Of a stretch of DNA of 52,135 nucleotides, positions 1 to 8,520 are shown one piece after another. The number at the start of each line of letters is the position of its first letter. Position 1 is the first letter of the stretch. Source of the stretch: Nocardia pseudovaccinii NBRC 100343. GTDB lineage: Bacteria > Actinomycetota > Actinomycetes > Mycobacteriales > Mycobacteriaceae. Both the position numbers and the translations under genes were made by a program. The notes beneath the pieces are model-generated. The model was given only the letters and a program-made list of their open reading frames with translations. It was not told the origin of the DNA and searched no databases. The DNA lies in the NCBI RefSeq assembly GCF_001613225.1, contig NZ_BDBY01000358.1, forward strand, positions 1 through 52,135. The letters are read 5' to 3'.

Positions 1-569
1 CCGCGACCGCGCTGACCGCCCTCGCGACCGGAGTCCTCGGCGGTCTCCGCCGACGCGGCATCGGCCTGGGACTGATCGGACTTCGACTCGGCAGACTTCT
101 CGGCGGCCTTCGGCGCTGCGGATTCAGCGACGGCCTCCTTCGCGACAGCCTGCTTCGCCGGAGCGTCCTTGGCCTGGGCTTCCTTCGCCGGAGCGGGAGC
201 CTCCTTCGCCGGGGCGGAAGCGGCGGGTGTCACGTCGAGGGTGCCCTGCTCGGCCTTCACCGGCGCCGCCTTGGCGGCGTCCGCATCGGACTTCACCTCG
301 CCTCGCGCGGACTTTTCCGCCTTCGCCGACTTTCCGGCCTGATTTTCCTTGATGGCGGCGATCAAATCGCCCTTGCGCATTCCAGAGGTGCCTCGGATAC
401 CGAGCTCCCCCGCGAGCGCGCGCAATTGCGGCAACAGCATTCCAGTCAGCCCCGATCGTGCGACGTCGGTTTGTTCGCTCATCTTCGAAATCTGTCCGGA
501 GTCACTTTCGCGGTCCCCTGCCGGGTTGGAATCCACCCCGGGTGTCGCGAGCAGGTCCGTATCTGTCAC
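1..569 (-). CDS. rho: Transcription termination factor Rho, N-terminal part (runs off the window)
   Basis: Rho is the hexameric RNA helicase that ends transcription of untranslated RNA. Only about 189 N-terminal residues are present. After a short lead comes a Rho_N-type SAP-like helix pair (residues about 43-72, with LPQLRALAGELGIRG and GMRKGDLIAAIKE). Next is a long Ala/Lys/Glu/Pro-rich stretch of repeated APAKEA-like units, which turns Arg/Gly-rich (GREGGQRGR) at the window edge. This insertion between Rho_N and the RNA-binding domain is typical of actinobacterial Rho. The start is GTG at 569, with AAGGAAAGGA about 6-15 bases upstream; a later ATG at residue 30 is possible. The gene lies downstream of thrB on the same strand, as in mycobacteria. 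The RNA-binding and ATPase domains are outside the window. Confidence 0.9.
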   Translation of the reverse strand, partial: MTDTDLLATPGVDSNPAGDRESDSGQISKMSEQTDVARSGLTGMLLPQLRALAGELGIRGTSGMRKGDLIAAIKENQAGKSAKAEKSARGEVKSDADAAKAAPVKAEQGTLDVTPAASAPAKEAPAPAKEAQAKDAPAKQAVAKEAVAESAAPKAAEKSAESKSDQSQADAASAETAEDSGREGGQRGR

Positions 570-658
570 GGAAATCCTTTCCTTCCCTCGATTGCCGTGT
601 GCTGTTTCGAGGGTTTCGTCCCGCAGTCCGTGCGTTCTGCCGGACTCGGATGCGAGGG

Positions 659-675
659 CCGAGCACAAAGCTCGG
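659..675 (-). promoter_or_regulatory. Hairpin in the rho leader
   Basis: CCGAGC-ACAAA-GCTCGG is a perfect 6-bp stem with a 5-base loop, about 90 bases before the rho start and just after the stop of a possible leader ORF. No U-tract follows, so it is not an intrinsic terminator. A role in leader folding or Rho autoregulation is inferred. Confidence 0.45.
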
Positions 676-694
676 ACCGGCGCTTTTTGCCGTA

Positions 695-784
695 TCACCT
701 GCCCCGCCGGACCGGCGGCTTCGCCACCAGTTCCCGAAAGGTGGGAGAGATCATTCCAGTTGCGCAGCTACGCAGCACCCCCAT
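695..784 (-). CDS. Possible 29-residue leader ORF upstream of rho
   Basis: ATG at 784 opens a short frame beginning MGVLRSCATGMISP and ending in RRGR before TGA at 695. It lies wholly inside the leader of about 345 bases between thrB (ends 915) and rho (starts 569). The rest of that leader shows two hairpins and nothing else I recognise. The reading is that translation of this frame could shield the leader from Rho, and so tie rho expression to Rho activity. Upstream ORFs and long leaders at actinobacterial rho genes make this plausible. No clear Shine-Dalgarno is visible and conservation was not tested; the frame may be chance. Confidence 0.3.
   Translation of the reverse strand: MGVLRSCATGMISPTFRELVAKPPVRRGR
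704..718 (-). promoter_or_regulatory. GC-rich inverted repeat in the rho leader
   Basis: CCGCCGG-A-CCGGCGG is a perfect 7-bp inverted repeat, folding as a 6-bp stem with a 3-base loop. It overlaps the 3' end of the possible leader ORF, so ribosomes on that frame would melt it. A mutually exclusive arrangement with the hairpin at 659-675 is inferred. Confidence 0.4.
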
Positions 785-914
785 GGCCTGGAGGCTCGAG
801 CCTGGAGCCTGCTGGAGCGATTGCCCTGATGAAGCACCGGCGTCTGATGCGCACGATGTACGGACGTGCTCAGGATAGCTGGCAACCTGGAACATCGGCA
901 AGGCAGACGCGCCG

Positions 915-1871
915 TCAGTCGACCTGGACGCCTTCCGCGAGTCCCGGCTCGACCACGCGGAGCCCGTCGATGGCCGCCAGTTGGCGGAGCTCGGCGGGGA
1001 ATTCGCTGGTACCCAAGGCCAGTACGGTCGGTCCCGCGCCGGATACCGTGGCCGCGATCCCGGCCGCGCGCAGCCGGGCGATCCATTCGGTGGTCAGCGG
1101 CAGTGCGGGCGCGCGCTGGGTCTGATGCAGACGATCGGCCGTCGCGGGCAGGAGCAGGTCGGTACGTTGCGTCAGGGCGACGACCGCGAGCGCGGCGCGG
1201 CTGACATTGAACGCGGCATCGCCATGCGGCACGACCTCGGGCAACAAGCCGCGGGTGTGCGCGGTCGACGAGCGCTCCTCGGGAATCAGCACCACCGGAC
1301 GCAGCGTGGGATGCGGATCGAGGCGCACCGCGCGGTAGACGCGGCCGTGATCGAGCGCCACGGCACCGTCGCTTGCGGCGTCCGCGGCGGTTTCGGTCCA
1401 GGACACCACGATTCCGCCGAGCACGCTGGCCGCGGCATTGTCCGGATGACCTTCGAATTCCGATGCGAGCTGGACCAATTGGTCACTGCCGACGGCCAAG
1501 GCCGGATCCAATTTCGCGGCGAGCCCGCAGCCCGCGGCAAGCCCGCCGACGACTGCCGAGGCCGACGAACCGAGACCACGCGAATGCGGAATTACATTGC
1601 GGCACACCACATCGAGACCATCGGCCCAGACGCCCGCCGCCTCCAGTCCGCGCTCGATCGCGCGCACCACGAGATGTGAAGGGCCCCATGGCACATCGTC
1701 AGCTCCCTCACCCTCCACTCGGATGGTAAGGCCGGAATCGGTAGTGCGCACCTCGATCTCGTCGTAGATGCCCAAAGCCATACCGAGCGAATCGAATCCG
1801 GGGCCTAGATTGGCACTGGACGCGGGCACCCGCGCGGTCACGGACAGACCGGCGGGCAGCGTCCTCGTCAT
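915..1871 (-). CDS. thrB: Homoserine kinase
   Basis: ThrB phosphorylates L-homoserine to O-phosphohomoserine using ATP, the step before threonine synthase. The protein is a GHMP kinase of 318 residues: the N-terminal substrate motif PASSANLGPGFD is at 16-27, the ATP loop PHSRGLGSSASA at about 95-107, and the C-terminal GHMP motif VSGAGPT lies near the end. I chose ATG at 1871. A TTG at 1895 would add eight residues but has no better ribosome site. It lies 25 bases after thrC on the same strand and is the last gene of the argS-lysA-hom-thrC-thrB run. Confidence 0.95.
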   Translation of the reverse strand: MTRTLPAGLSVTARVPASSANLGPGFDSLGMALGIYDEIEVRTTDSGLTIRVEGEGADDVPWGPSHLVVRAIERGLEAAGVWADGLDVVCRNVIPHSRGLGSSASAVVGGLAAGCGLAAKLDPALAVGSDQLVQLASEFEGHPDNAAASVLGGIVVSWTETAADAASDGAVALDHGRVYRAVRLDPHPTLRPVVLIPEERSSTAHTRGLLPEVVPHGDAAFNVSRAALAVVALTQRTDLLLPATADRLHQTQRAPALPLTTEWIARLRAAGIAATVSGAGPTVLALGTSEFPAELRQLAAIDGLRVVEPGLAEGVQVD

Positions 1872-1896
1872 CAGTTGGCTTTCGCGCGAATTCAAC

Positions 1897-2991
1897 TCAG
1901 GCCAGCTCGAGTTCGTGGGCGACCGCGATCGGGTCGACCGGAATCGCCTGCACCTGAGGCATTCCCGCGAGCGCGTTATCCGGATCCTTGAGGCCGTTGC
2001 CGGTCACCGTGCACACGACGGTCAGCCCGGAATCCAGCCAACCCTCCTTGCGCGCGGCGAGCAGGCCGGCGATGCTGGCCGCCGACGCGGGCTCGACGAA
2101 AACACCCTCGGTCGCGGCGACCAATCGGTACGCCTCCAGGATCTCCTCGTCGGTGGCGGCGCGGAAGGCGCCGCCGGACTGCTCCTTGGCCTCCACCGCG
2201 CCGTTCCAGGACGCGGGCGCGCCGATCCGGATGGCGGTCGCGATGGTCTCGGGATCCTTGACCGGGGCACCGTTGACCAGCGGGGCAGCGCCCGCGGCCT
2301 GCACACCGAGCATACGCGGCAGGCCGGTGGTGATGCCGTCGGCGTAGTACTCGCGGTACCCGCGCCAGTAGGCGGTGATATTGCCCGCATTGCCCACCGG
2401 GAGGGCGTGCACGTCGGGCGCCTTGCCGAGCACATCGCAGATCTCGAACGAGGCGGTCTTCTGGCCCTCGATACGGGCCGGATTCACCGAATTCACCAGG
2501 CCGACGGTCGGGAATTCCGCGGTGACCTTGCGCGCCAGCTCGAGACAGTCGTCGAAATTACCGTCGACCTGGATGATCTTCGCGCCGAGCATGACGGCTT
2601 GGGCCAGCTTGCCCATCGCGATTTTGCCCTGCGGAATCAGCACCGCACAGCTCATCCCGGCCCGGGTCGCGTAGGCGGCGGCCGATGCCGAGGTGTTGCC
2701 GGTGGACGCGCACAGCACGGCCTTCTGCCCGCGGTACTTCGCGTCGGTGATGGCCATGGTCATGCCGCGGTCCTTGAAGGACCCGGTCGGATTCAGGCCC
2801 TCGACCTTGAGATACACATCACAACCGGTCAGCTGCGAGAGATGCGGTGCGGGCACCAGCGGGGTGCCGCCCTCGTACAGGGTGACGGGGTCCCAGTCGG
2901 CGGCGCCCGCCAGGCGATCGCGGTAGGCGGCGATCAGGCCGGGCCACCGCGAGTGCACTCCCGCCTGCGGCGCAACGCCAGTCGTACTCAT
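1897..2991 (-). CDS. thrC: Threonine synthase
   Basis: ThrC converts O-phosphohomoserine to threonine and phosphate with pyridoxal phosphate. The 364-residue protein has the PLP lysine in NPTGSFKDRG (Lys73) and the phosphate-binding loop PVGNAGN. The length fits the short actinobacterial type. The start ATG overlaps the hom stop by four bases (ATGA), so translation is probably coupled. Identification is by family sequence and by the hom-thrC-thrB order, which is conserved in mycobacteria. Confidence 0.96.
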   Translation of the reverse strand: MSTTGVAPQAGVHSRWPGLIAAYRDRLAGAADWDPVTLYEGGTPLVPAPHLSQLTGCDVYLKVEGLNPTGSFKDRGMTMAITDAKYRGQKAVLCASTGNTSASAAAYATRAGMSCAVLIPQGKIAMGKLAQAVMLGAKIIQVDGNFDDCLELARKVTAEFPTVGLVNSVNPARIEGQKTASFEICDVLGKAPDVHALPVGNAGNITAYWRGYREYYADGITTGLPRMLGVQAAGAAPLVNGAPVKDPETIATAIRIGAPASWNGAVEAKEQSGGAFRAATDEEILEAYRLVAATEGVFVEPASAASIAGLLAARKEGWLDSGLTVVCTVTGNGLKDPDNALAGMPQVQAIPVDPIAVAHELELA

Positions 2992-4343
2992 TCGTTGGTG
3001 CCTTCCAATCTCAGAACGCTGGTCACGGATGTGACGGATTCCATTTCCGCCAGAGCGGCGACGGTGTCCGCGAGCGCCGACTCCGAAGCGTGGTGGGTGA
3101 CCACGACCAGGCGCGCACCCTCGCCGTGTCCTTCCTGACGGACCGTGGAAATGCTCACCTCGTGGTTGGCGAATTCGCCCGCCACCTTGGCCAGCACCCC
3201 GGGTCGGTCCGCGACCTGCAGGTTCACGTGGTAACGCGTGGGCGTATCGCCGATCGGCGCGATCGGTAGCTCAGCATAAACCGACTCGCCCGGAGCCCGG
3301 CCACCGAAGAACTTATTGCGCGCCGCCATCACCAGATCGCCGAGTACCGCCGACGCCGTCGGGGCACCGCCCGCGCCCTGGCCGTAGAACATCAGCCGAC
3401 CGGCGTTCTCGGCCTCGACGACCACCGCGTTGAATGCGCCGGTGACCGCGGCCAAGGGGTGCTTGCGCGGTATGAGCGCCGGGTAAACGCGCACCGAGAC
3501 GCGCTCCTTGCCGCCCTCTTCCGGGCTCGGTTCGCCCGGACCCGCGCCGACCCGCTCGCAGATGGCGAGCAGTTTGACCGTGCAGTCCAATGCGGAGGCG
3601 GTCTCCAGATCCTCGGCGGTGATCTTGGAAATGCCCTCGCGGTACACATCGGCCGCGGTCACACGGGTGTGGAATGCCAGCGAGGCCAGAATCGCGGCCT
3701 TGGCGGCGGCGTCGTAGCCCTCGACGTCGGCGGTCGGATCGGCCTCCGCGTAGCCGAGGCGGGTCGCCTCTTCGAGGGTGATCGCGTAGTCCGCGCCGGT
3801 CTCGTCCATCGCGGAGAGGATGAAGTTGGTGGTGCCGTTGACGATGCCGACGACCTTGTTCACCCGGTCACCGGACAGCGACTGGATCAGCGGGCGCACC
3901 ACCGGAATCGCACCGGCGACGGCGGCCTCGAAATACAGGTCGGCGCGGTTGCGCTCGGCGGCGGCGGCGAGCTCGCCGGTGTAGTCGGCCAGCAGTGCCT
4001 TATTGGCGGTCACCACGGATTTGCCCGCGTTGAGCGCGGCCAGAATGAGGCGGCGGGCCGGATCGATGCCGCCGATGACCTCGACCACCAGATCGACATC
4101 CTCGCGGGCGACCAGCGCGTCGGCATCGGTGGTCAGCAATTCGGCCGGGATACCGCGGTCGGCGTCCAGCTTGCGCACGGCGACACCGCGCAGCACCACC
4201 GGCGCGCCGACGCGCGCACGCAGGTCATCCGCGTGGTCGCGCAGAATGCGCACCACCTCGGTACCGACATTGCCCATCCCGAGGACCGCGACTCCGATCG
4301 GACGATCGGTCCCCCATACGCCGAACTTCGCAGCGTCCGTCAT
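2988..4343 (-). CDS. hom: Homoserine dehydrogenase with C-terminal ACT domain
   Basis: Hom reduces aspartate semialdehyde to homoserine with NAD(P)H and is the branch point from lysine to threonine/methionine. The 451-residue protein has a Rossmann loop GMGNVG at about 22-27, the catalytic homoserine dehydrogenase domain in the middle (NGTTNFIL motif), and an ACT domain from about 370 to the end (RYHVNLQVADRPGVL). ACT domains usually give threonine feedback inhibition. ATG at 4343 overlaps the lysA stop (ATGA). The longer upstream frame lies inside lysA and is not used. Confidence 0.96.
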   Translation of the reverse strand: MTDAAKFGVWGTDRPIGVAVLGMGNVGTEVVRILRDHADDLRARVGAPVVLRGVAVRKLDADRGIPAELLTTDADALVAREDVDLVVEVIGGIDPARRLILAALNAGKSVVTANKALLADYTGELAAAAERNRADLYFEAAVAGAIPVVRPLIQSLSGDRVNKVVGIVNGTTNFILSAMDETGADYAITLEEATRLGYAEADPTADVEGYDAAAKAAILASLAFHTRVTAADVYREGISKITAEDLETASALDCTVKLLAICERVGAGPGEPSPEEGGKERVSVRVYPALIPRKHPLAAVTGAFNAVVVEAENAGRLMFYGQGAGGAPTASAVLGDLVMAARNKFFGGRAPGESVYAELPIAPIGDTPTRYHVNLQVADRPGVLAKVAGEFANHEVSISTVRQEGHGEGARLVVVTHHASESALADTVAALAEMESVTSVTSVLRLEGTNE

Positions 4344-5761
4344 GATTCCACCTCCAGGCTGAGCAGATCCGCCACCGTTTCCCGGCGCAGAATGAGTCGC
4401 GCCACACCACCCCGCACCGCGACGACCGCCGGACGCGTCAGCTGGTTGTACCGGCTGGACATCGAATAGCAGTACGCGCCGGTCGCGGCGACGGCGACCA
4501 GATCGCCGGGGCCGACATCGGCGGGCATCCACGTATCGCGGATGACGATATCCCCACTCTCGCAATGCTTTCCGACGACCCGGGCGACCACGGGCGCGGC
4601 GTCGGAGGAGCGCGAAACCAGGCGGCAGTCGTAGTCGGCCTGATACAGCGCGGGGCGGATGTTGTCGCTCATGCCGCCGTCGACGCTGACGTAGCGCCTG
4701 CGCAGACCGGCATCGAGCGAGACGTCCTTGATGGTGCCGACCTCGTAGAGGGTGACGGTGCCCGGTCCGGCGATAGCGCGGCCGGGTTCGACGGCGATCT
4801 TCGGCTCGGGCAGTCCGGCGCGGCTCGCCTCGGTGGCGACCAACTTGCGCAGGCTCGCGGCAAATTCGTCGAGCGGCGGCGGATCGTCATTGGGCAGGTA
4901 CGAAATGCCAAGTCCGCCACCGAGATCCAGTGTGGCGATCTGCGCGGTGCGCTCGATGCCGAACTTGTCGATGGCCTCGCGCAGCAGCCCGAGCATGCGG
5001 CGCGCGGCGATCTCGAAGCCATCGATTTCGAAGATCTGCGAACCGATGTGGCTGTGCAGACCGACGAGCCGGAGATTATCGGCCTCGAAGACGCGTGCGA
5101 GCGCCTCCATGGCATCGCCGCCCGCGATCGAGAAGCCGAACTTCTGATCCTCGTGTGCGGTCGAAATGTATTCGTGGGTATGGGCTTCCACGCCGACGGT
5201 GACGCGGACGAGCACATCCTGAACGACTCCGGCGCGGCCCGCGATGGCCTCGAGGCGCTCGATCTCGATCAGCGAGTCGACCACCACATGCCCGACGCCC
5301 GCCTCGACCGCGGCCGCCAGCTCGGCGACCGATTTATTGTTGCCGTGCAATGCGATTCGGTTCGCGGGGAAGCCCGCGTGCAGCGCGATGGCCAGTTCGC
5401 CGCCGGAGCAGACATCGAGGGAAAGGCCCTCGTCGCGAATCCAGCGGGCGATTTCACCGCACAGGAATGCCTTGGACGCGTAGTGAACTCGCGCGTCCGG
5501 GCCGAAGGCGGCGACCATATCGCGACAGCGGGAACGGAAGTCGTCCTCGTCGACCACGAACAAGGGCGTGCCGAACTGCTCGGCGAGCTCGTGCACCGGC
5601 ACACCGGCCAGGTGCACGACACCCTCGGCATCGCGAGAAGCGTTGCGCGGCCACACATTCGCGGGCAGATCGATCATCTGTTTCGGATCGCTCGGACGCT
5701 CCGCGAGGCTGGGTGCGTGTGGAATATCTGCATGCCGGGGACCGGCAGGGTGGACGCTCAC
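4340..5761 (-). CDS. lysA: Diaminopimelate decarboxylase
   Basis: LysA decarboxylates meso-diaminopimelate to L-lysine, the last lysine step. It is a PLP fold-III enzyme of 473 residues. The PLP lysine is in HYASKAF (Lys97), the glycine loop is GGGLGISY, and the active-site cysteine motif CESGD starts at about Cys400. The start is GTG at 5761 with a purine-rich site (GAGGTGGAG) just upstream. The N-terminus is longer than in M. tuberculosis LysA, where the protein begins near the LPANVWPRN segment (residues 32-40 here). It sits 79 bases after argS and overlaps hom by four bases. Confidence 0.96.
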   Translation of the reverse strand: MSVHPAGPRHADIPHAPSLAERPSDPKQMIDLPANVWPRNASRDAEGVVHLAGVPVHELAEQFGTPLFVVDEDDFRSRCRDMVAAFGPDARVHYASKAFLCGEIARWIRDEGLSLDVCSGGELAIALHAGFPANRIALHGNNKSVAELAAAVEAGVGHVVVDSLIEIERLEAIAGRAGVVQDVLVRVTVGVEAHTHEYISTAHEDQKFGFSIAGGDAMEALARVFEADNLRLVGLHSHIGSQIFEIDGFEIAARRMLGLLREAIDKFGIERTAQIATLDLGGGLGISYLPNDDPPPLDEFAASLRKLVATEASRAGLPEPKIAVEPGRAIAGPGTVTLYEVGTIKDVSLDAGLRRRYVSVDGGMSDNIRPALYQADYDCRLVSRSSDAAPVVARVVGKHCESGDIVIRDTWMPADVGPGDLVAVAATGAYCYSMSSRYNQLTRPAVVAVRGGVARLILRRETVADLLSLEVES

Positions 5762-5840
5762 GACTCCACCTCGCTGACGCTCGGCTCCGCCGTGACCGTC
5801 CGAGACGCTGTGTCTATGGTTCGCTTGCTGCGCTCACTCA

Positions 5841-7499
5841 CTACATTCGCTCCGGTGCACTAACGCCGAGCAGCTCTAGGCCGTTGCTCAGCACCTGACG
5901 GGTGGCATTGGCCAGGGCCAGCCTGGCGGCATTGGTCGGCGTGACGGGTTCGTCGCCGAGGGGCAGTACGCGCAGGTTCTTGTTGGTCTGGAACCGGTGG
6001 TAGGCACCGGCCAGTTCCTCCAGATACCGTGCGACGCGGTGCGGTTCGCGCAGACTCGCGGCGCTGGCGACGGCCCGCGGGTATTCGCCGATGGTGCGGA
6101 TGAGTTCACCCTCTTCATCGGCGGTGAGCAGACCGAAATCCGGTGTCACCGTGTCGTATTCGAATTCGGCGGCATTGCGTGCGATGGACGCGGTCCTGGC
6201 GTGCGCGTATTGCACGTAGTAGACCGGGTTCTCGTTGCTCTGGCTGGTCCACAGGTTCAAGTCGATATCGATGCTCGAGTTCACCGAGCTGCGCACCAGC
6301 GAGTACCGGGAGGCGTCGACGCCGATGGCCTCGACCAGATCATCGAGTGTCACCACGGTGCCCGCGCGCTTGGACATTCGCACGGCCACACCGTCTTTGA
6401 CGAGATTCACCATCTGTCCGATGAGCACCTCGACGGTGGCCGGATCATCGCCGAAGGCGGCCGCGGCGGCCTTCAAACGGCCGATATAGCCGTGATGGTC
6501 CGCACCGAGCATGTAGATGCACAGATCGAAGCCGCGCGAGCGTTTGTTCTGGAAGTAGGCGATATCACCGGCGATATAGGCGGCATTGCCGTCGCTCTTG
6601 AGAACGACGCGGTCCTGATCGTCACCGTATTCGGAGCTGGCGATCCACCAGGCCCCGTCCTTTTCGTAGAGGTCGCCGGAATTCTTGAGCTTGGCCACTG
6701 CCTGTTCGACCGCACCGGATTCGAATAGCGAACTCTCGTTGAAGTACACGTCGAAATCGGTGCCGAATTCGTGCAGCGATTCCTTGATATGGCCGAACAT
6801 CAACTCGACGCCCTCGGCACGGAAAAGTTCGAGCTGCTCGTTTTCCGGCAGAGTCGGCGCGTCGGGGTGCGCGGCCACGATCTTGGCGGCGATCTCGCCG
6901 ATGTATTCACCCGCGTAGCCGTTTTCCGGGGTCGGCGCGCCGGTAGCGGCGGCGACCAGGGATTTCGCGAAGCGGTCGATCTGCGCGCCGTGGTCGTTGA
7001 AGTAGTACTCGCGGGTCACGTCGGCGCCCTGCGCGGCCAGAATGCGGCCGAGCGCATCACCGACGGAGGCCCAGCGGGTGCCGCCGAGATGCACCGGACC
7101 GGTCGGATTGGCCGACACGAATTCCAGATTGATCCGGGTGCCCTTCAGGGTGTCCGAGGTGCCATAGGCCGCGCCCGCGGTCAATACCTGTTGCAGGATC
7201 GCGCCCTGCGCGGAGGCGGCGAGCCGGATGTTGAGGAAGCCGGGACCCGCGACCTCGGCGGTATCGATGGCGTCCGTGGTGGCCAGCGCCTCGGCCAGCC
7301 AGGTCGCCAACTCGCGCGGATTCGTTCCGGCCTTCTTACCTACCTGCATGGCCACATTCGTGGCATAGTCGCCATGTTCCGGATTACGGGGGCGCTCCAC
7401 GTTGACCTCGTCGGGCAGGACCGCAGGGTCCAGTCCACGTTCGACAAGCACCTTCGCCGCGGTCGCGCGAAGGAGATCTGCAAGGTCAGCTGGAGTCAC
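5841..7499 (-). CDS. argS: Arginyl-tRNA synthetase
   Basis: ArgS charges tRNA-Arg. The 552-residue class I synthetase has an Arg-tRNA synthetase N-terminal domain (about 1-90) and the HIGH-equivalent HLGG at 137-140 after NPTGPV. The KMSKS-equivalent is MSKR at 375-378, and a DALR anticodon-binding domain ends the protein. The start is GTG at 7499. It is the first gene of the minus-strand lysine/threonine run and diverges from the DUF3105 gene across about 112 bases, which probably hold both promoters. The argS-lysA-hom order is common in actinobacteria. Confidence 0.96.
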   Translation of the reverse strand: MTPADLADLLRATAAKVLVERGLDPAVLPDEVNVERPRNPEHGDYATNVAMQVGKKAGTNPRELATWLAEALATTDAIDTAEVAGPGFLNIRLAASAQGAILQQVLTAGAAYGTSDTLKGTRINLEFVSANPTGPVHLGGTRWASVGDALGRILAAQGADVTREYYFNDHGAQIDRFAKSLVAAATGAPTPENGYAGEYIGEIAAKIVAAHPDAPTLPENEQLELFRAEGVELMFGHIKESLHEFGTDFDVYFNESSLFESGAVEQAVAKLKNSGDLYEKDGAWWIASSEYGDDQDRVVLKSDGNAAYIAGDIAYFQNKRSRGFDLCIYMLGADHHGYIGRLKAAAAAFGDDPATVEVLIGQMVNLVKDGVAVRMSKRAGTVVTLDDLVEAIGVDASRYSLVRSSVNSSIDIDLNLWTSQSNENPVYYVQYAHARTASIARNAAEFEYDTVTPDFGLLTADEEGELIRTIGEYPRAVASAASLREPHRVARYLEELAGAYHRFQTNKNLRVLPLGDEPVTPTNAARLALANATRQVLSNGLELLGVSAPERM

Positions 7500-7611
7500 G
7501 AGTCTCTATCCTATGGTCTGGGCAGGTGTACGCCTCGAGTGGGCACCTCGGCGGAGCCCTCCGCAACCACCCAGCACCGTGGATCAATACGTGGAAAGAG
7601 CACAGCGAGCT

Positions 7612-8520
7612 ATGCCGAGCAGCACGAGCGCCAAATCGGCCAAGGCCGTCCGGGCCGCAGGGAAGGTCGCACCGTCGCGGCAAAAAGGCGGCGGCAAGGT
7701 TCCGATGGGCAAGGGCCCGCTGAAGAAGCGCCAGATCCCCTGGTTGGTCATCGGAGCCGCCGGGGTGATCGTCGCATTGATCGGCGCGCTCGCGTTCAGC
7801 CTGGTGCCGAAGTATCAGGACAAGGCCGAACTCGAGAAATTCACGCCGAGTGCGCAGAAGAAGGATCCATCGGATCAGATCGCCGGGGTGACCAAGAAGG
7901 ACTACCCGGCGGGACTGCACGTCGCGGGTACGCAGCGCGTCGCGTACGACCAGACCCCGCCGTTCGGTGGTCCGCACGATCAGGTCTGGGCGAACTGCAT
8001 GGGCGTGGTCTACAGCAAGCCGGTCCGGGTCGAGAATGCCGTGCATTCGCTCGAGCACGGTGCGGTGTGGATCGCCTACAACCCCGACAAGGTCGACGCG
8101 GCGGGCATCGACACGCTGAAGCAGAAGGTCGAAGGTAAGCCGTTCACGTTGATGTCCCCGTTCCCCGGACTTTCCTCGGCGATCTCGCTGCAGTCCTGGG
8201 GGCATCAGCTGAAGCTGGACAGCGCCGACGACAAGCGGGTCAATCAATTCATCACCGCCTTGCGCGCGAACCAATACGCCTACCCCGAGGTGGGCGCGAG
8301 TTGCTCGAACCCCGCGTTCGACGCGAACAACCCGACGCCGTACGACCCGACGCCGCCCGGACCGGATGCGGTGCCGATGGACGGCAAGGGCCTGTCGCAG
8401 GACAAGACCGAACTCGGCGGTGCCTCGGGCGGTCTGCCCGGTATGCCGAGCATTCCGGGTGTGCCGAATATCCCGGGAGTGCCCACCGGGATTCCGACCC
8501 AGCCGACGGAAGGTCAGTAG
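7612..8520 (+). CDS. DUF3105 membrane-anchored protein
   Basis: A 302-residue protein with a basic Ala/Lys/Gly-rich N-terminus, one membrane segment at about 42-65 (PWLVIGAAGVIVALIGAL) and an outer DUF3105 domain. The conserved DUF3105 features are visible: a GLHVAGTQ segment, PPFGGPHDQVWANC and HSLEHGAVWIAY, which supply conserved His and Cys residues of the kind that bind metal. The C-terminus is a Pro/Gly repeat (PGMPSIPGVPNIPGVP). Start ATG 7612 is chosen because the longer frame upstream lies in the argS promoter region. The next gene starts on the base after this stop, so the two are surely one operon. Function is unknown. Confidence 0.88.
   Translation: MPSSTSAKSAKAVRAAGKVAPSRQKGGGKVPMGKGPLKKRQIPWLVIGAAGVIVALIGALAFSLVPKYQDKAELEKFTPSAQKKDPSDQIAGVTKKDYPAGLHVAGTQRVAYDQTPPFGGPHDQVWANCMGVVYSKPVRVENAVHSLEHGAVWIAYNPDKVDAAGIDTLKQKVEGKPFTLMSPFPGLSSAISLQSWGHQLKLDSADDKRVNQFITALRANQYAYPEVGASCSNPAFDANNPTPYDPTPPGPDAVPMDGKGLSQDKTELGGASGGLPGMPSIPGVPNIPGVPTGIPTQPTEGQ

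Noticed and set aside
1768..3138. 456-codon plus-strand frame opposite thrC
   Set aside because: Antisense shadow of thrC; no ribosome site or domain.
6771..8138. 455-codon plus-strand frame crossing argS and the DUF3105 gene
   Set aside because: It lies antisense to argS and then out of frame in DUF3105, with no recognisable motif.
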